Program-made: the position numbers and the translations under genes
Origin: Bacteroidales bacterium
Lineage (GTDB): Bacteria; Bacteroidota; Bacteroidia; Bacteroidales; WCHB1-69
Assembly: GCA_017962275.1 (NCBI GenBank)
Contig: JAGCVQ010000059.1
Coordinates: forward strand, 1 to 42,015
Direction of reading: 5' to 3'
Length of the DNA stretch: 42,015 bases
Notes under the pieces: generated by a model
What the model was told of the DNA's origin: nothing
The model's database searches: none
What the model saw: the letters and a program-made list of their open reading frames with translations, nothing else
Shown: positions 40,448-42,015 of the stretch, one piece after another
Layout of the letters: the number at the start of each line of letters is the position of its first letter
How positions within the stretch are numbered: the stretch's first letter is position 1

Positions 40448-41055
40448 TTTCAAAAACCGTATTCGGGAGTGTTTCGAATCCATCCCCAAACAACTGAGCA
40501 AGGGAAACAAGAAATTTCAATATTCTGTGATAAAGAAGGGGGGGTCGGGCAGCCCAATACTATGATAGTTTGCAATGGATTGAGGATGCCGGAATTGCAA
40601 AACGTTGCTATAATCTGTCTGTTACAGAACTTCCCTTGGACGGAAACGCCAAGGAGGATGTCTTTAAAGTGTATATGCAGGACACCGGTCTTTTCATGTC
40701 CATGCTGGAATATGGAACCCAAGCAGATGTGCTGAAGGGGAACTTGTTAGGTTACAAAGGTGCCATCTTTGAGAATCTTATGGCAGACATGCTGTCCAAA
40801 ATGGGCAAAAAACTCTACTATTTTCATAAAGATTCGGGGTTGGAAGTGGATTTTGTCATCCGGTATAAAGGAAAATGCACATTGCTGGAAGTGAAAGCGT
40901 CGTCGGGCAATGTGAAAAGCACCAAAACCATATTGAAGCATCCGGAAGTCTATCACGTCACGGATGCTATCAAGTTAGGCGATTATAACATTGGACGTGA
41001 TGGGCAGATGATCACTCTTCCCTTCTATATGGGATTTCTGCTCATAGAAGTATAA
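40448..41055 (+). pseudogene. 3' remnant of an AAA/DUF4143 ATPase, frameshifted at a G7 tract
   Basis: Two consecutive frames encode one homologous stretch. From about 40448 the frame reads KNRIRECFESIPKQLSKGNK and then KFQYSVIKKG, a segment typical of DUF4143 ATPases. It ends at a stop near 40562. After the G7 run at 40538-40544 the next frame continues RAAQYYDSLQWIEDAGIAKR, CYNLSVTELPLDGNA and on to the stop at 41053-41055, including VYMQDTGLF and the nuclease-like EVDFVIRYKGKCTLLEVKAS. Removing one G restores a single frame. The N-terminal AAA domain with Walker motifs is absent, since a stop lies just upstream of the homology. The 3' part alone could yield a 161-residue product from a TTG at 40570, but with no visible promoter this is doubtful. 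Confidence 0.8.
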
Positions 41056-41077
41056 AGTTTTTTAACTGAAAATAGAT

Positions 41078-41197
41078 ATGGATTTCAACAACAAGATTGC
41101 CGTCGTCACCAGCGGGAACATCTGCATCGACAGCGGCATGACCCGCTAGATGGTCTGCCACGGGGACAATGGGTGGAGGTTGTCGCCAATGGAATGA
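41078..41197 (+). pseudogene. Collapsed short-chain dehydrogenase relic (start and end only)
   Basis: An ATG at 41078 opens MDFNNKIAVVTSGN, the first residues of a classical SDR up to the start of the TGxxxGxG cofactor motif. It then reads CIDSGMTR, an in-frame stop (TAG at 41147) and MVCHGDNGWRL before TGA at 41195. The second part resembles the C-terminal end of Bacteroidota SDRs (ICIDGGMTRxMIYHxDxGW). The gene therefore looks like an SDR whose whole centre, over 200 codons, was deleted, leaving the two ends joined, with a later nonsense change. The family call rests on these two short matches. Confidence 0.55.
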
Positions 41198-41307
41198 TGA
41201 TGGCTGAAAAGCGACAATGCCGGATTATGTGTGGCACCGAAACGAAGTGCTCAAACCTGACGTGAAAATATTTTTTCGGGCAACTATTGCATAATCAAAA
41301 TTTATTG
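41198..41307. other. Unassigned stretch with a possible coding relic
   Basis: Part of the 320-bp gap between the two ATPase genes. A frame from an ATG at 41217 gives MPDYVWHRNEVLKPDVK and ends at 41294. Its composition looks protein-like, but I recognise no family and see no initiation signals. No other structure was found before the promoter at 41308. Confidence 0.3.
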
Positions 41308-41315
41308 TATTTTTG
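41308..41315 (+). promoter_or_regulatory. -7 element TATTTTTG for the terminal ATPase gene
   Basis: TATTTTTG followed by CAGCG, 60 bp upstream of the ATG at 41376. The resulting leader of about 50 nt contains the hairpin at 41324-41350. Confidence 0.62.
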
Positions 41316-41323
41316 CAGCGCCG

Positions 41324-41350
41324 TTGCGGATATTCTTGAAAAATCCGCAA
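41324..41350 (+). repeat. Leader inverted repeat TTGCGGAT/ATCCGCAA
   Basis: TTGCGGAT (41324-41331) pairs with ATCCGCAA (41343-41350) around an 11-nt loop, and a third GTTGCGGA follows at 41355. In RNA this would place a stem within the 5' leader of the ATPase gene. There is no T-tract, so attenuation by termination is not obvious. Confidence 0.6.
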
Positions 41351-41375
41351 TGACGTTGCGGAAATTTTGTTTGTT

Positions 41376-42015
41376 ATGTACCATAGAATATTTGATATTG
41401 AGAACCGTTTGGACGAGGCCATGTTCTTGTTCGGAGGCCGTCAGGTGGGCAAATCGACGCTGTTGAAAGAGCGATTCCCGAAGGCTGTTTACTTCGACCT
41501 CCTGAACTCTGAGTTGAGAAATCGCTTCCGTCAGCACCCTGAAGTTTTTCGTGAATCGTTGCTGCGTTATCCGCCGGAGACGTTAGTCATCGTGGATGAA
41601 ATCCAAAAAGTACCCGATTTGTTGGATGAAGTCCATTGGCTGATGGTGAACAGGGGTCTTTTCTTTATTCTTAGCGGCTCCAGTGCCCGAAAGTTGAAAA
41701 AGAGCGGTGCCAACAATCTCGGCGGGCGAGCTATTCCTGAAACGCTATTCCCTTTGGTCAGTGCGGAGATTCCGGATTACGATCTCGAAAGAGCTGTACA
41801 AAACGGTATGATTCCACGGCACTATATGGTCGCGAATGCCCGCAACCGCCTTAAATCCTATATTGAACTCTACCTGAAGGAGGAAATCATCGAAGAAGCC
41901 GTTGTTCAAAACGTGGATGACTTTGTCCGTTTTCTGGATGTGGCTGCCATTTCGGACGGTGAGATGCTCAATTATGAGAATGTGGCAGCGGATTGTGGCG
42001 TTTCAGCCAATACGG
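41376..42015 (+). CDS. AAA/DUF4143 ATP-binding protein, N-terminal part (cut by window edge)
   Basis: The frame is open from the ATG at 41376 to the window end (213 codons). Walker A is GGRQVGKST at residues 20-28. The Walker B region is LVIVDEIQKVPDLLDEVHWL, followed by the sensor-like ILSGSSARKLKKSGANNLGGRA. PRHYMVANARNRLKSYIELY then LKEEIIEEA leads into the DUF4143 part. Proteins of this family pair an AAA_14 ATPase with a C-terminal nuclease-like domain. They are abundant and often duplicated in Bacteroidota, and their function is not settled. The relic at 40448-41055 is the 3' end of a close relative, so this locus probably carried two copies. Confidence 0.9.
   Translation, partial: MYHRIFDIENRLDEAMFLFGGRQVGKSTLLKERFPKAVYFDLLNSELRNRFRQHPEVFRESLLRYPPETLVIVDEIQKVPDLLDEVHWLMVNRGLFFILSGSSARKLKKSGANNLGGRAIPETLFPLVSAEIPDYDLERAVQNGMIPRHYMVANARNRLKSYIELYLKEEIIEEAVVQNVDDFVRFLDVAAISDGEMLNYENVAADCGVSANT

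Noticed and set aside
40469-40735. 88-codon open frame overlapping the ATPase relic
   Set aside because: It is out of frame with the family homology on both sides of the G tract and has no recognisable features.

Overview
The window is a chromosomal segment of a member of the Bacteroidota, most likely order Bacteroidales. Three things support this. First, fourteen upstream regions carry the lineage's TAnnTTTG -7 element, mostly with no Shine-Dalgarno sequence. Second, type IX secretion (T9SS) and gliding-family genes are present: porU, porV, a PorP/SprF protein, gldJ and gldB. Third, the order nusB - DUF1573 - yajC - YbbR-like - coaE is typical of the phylum. The genus cannot be named from this sequence, and no rRNA, tRNA, CRISPR array or prophage was seen.

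Layout. 1-4.3 kb: the 5' end of proS (leftward), a low-complexity aromatic/serine-rich lipoprotein, an OmpP1/FadL-like barrel and a secreted protein of unknown function. 4.3-7.5 kb: carboxynorspermidine dehydrogenase-type enzyme (leftward), gldB and ssb. 7.5-12.9 kb: alaS (leftward), then a rightward operon of a membrane flippase-like protein, rfaE2 and an M23-LysM protein. 12.9-19.2 kb (leftward): MFS nucleoside-type transporter, FAH-family hydrolase, small outer-membrane barrel, recG and a class III aminotransferase. 19.2-22 kb: a DPP IV-type peptidase overlapping thpR. 22-25.9 kb (leftward): coiled-coil membrane protein - nusB - DUF1573 lipoprotein - yajC - YbbR-like - coaE. 26-36.5 kb: alkaline phosphatase, ispF, porV and porU (leftward), divergent from a PorP/SprF gene and gldJ (rightward). 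36.5-40.4 kb: a DUF2156-GNAT fusion, then envC - engB - META lipoprotein (leftward). 40.4-42 kb: a decay zone with a 5'-truncated, frameshifted AAA/DUF4143 ATPase, a collapsed short-chain dehydrogenase relic and the 5' part of an intact AAA/DUF4143 ATPase.

The cell-envelope genes fit together. PorV, PorU, PorP/SprF, GldJ and possibly GldB serve T9SS. EnvC and the M23-LysM protein act on peptidoglycan. RfaE2 makes nucleotide-activated heptose for surface glycans. The porKLMN core is not in this window.

The most unusual signal lies between the genes. At least nine gene 3' ends or gaps carry tandem arrays with a strict 7-bp period but different unit sequences. In six genes the stop codon is exactly the first three bases of the first heptad. 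Several arrays are followed by a second heptad array in inverted orientation, so the transcripts could form heptad-built hairpins. Interspersed are four copies of a 28-bp palindrome (GTAGAGACGC... type), two of which contain the stop codons of the flanking genes. I regard this 3'-end repeat system as the best candidate for something undescribed.
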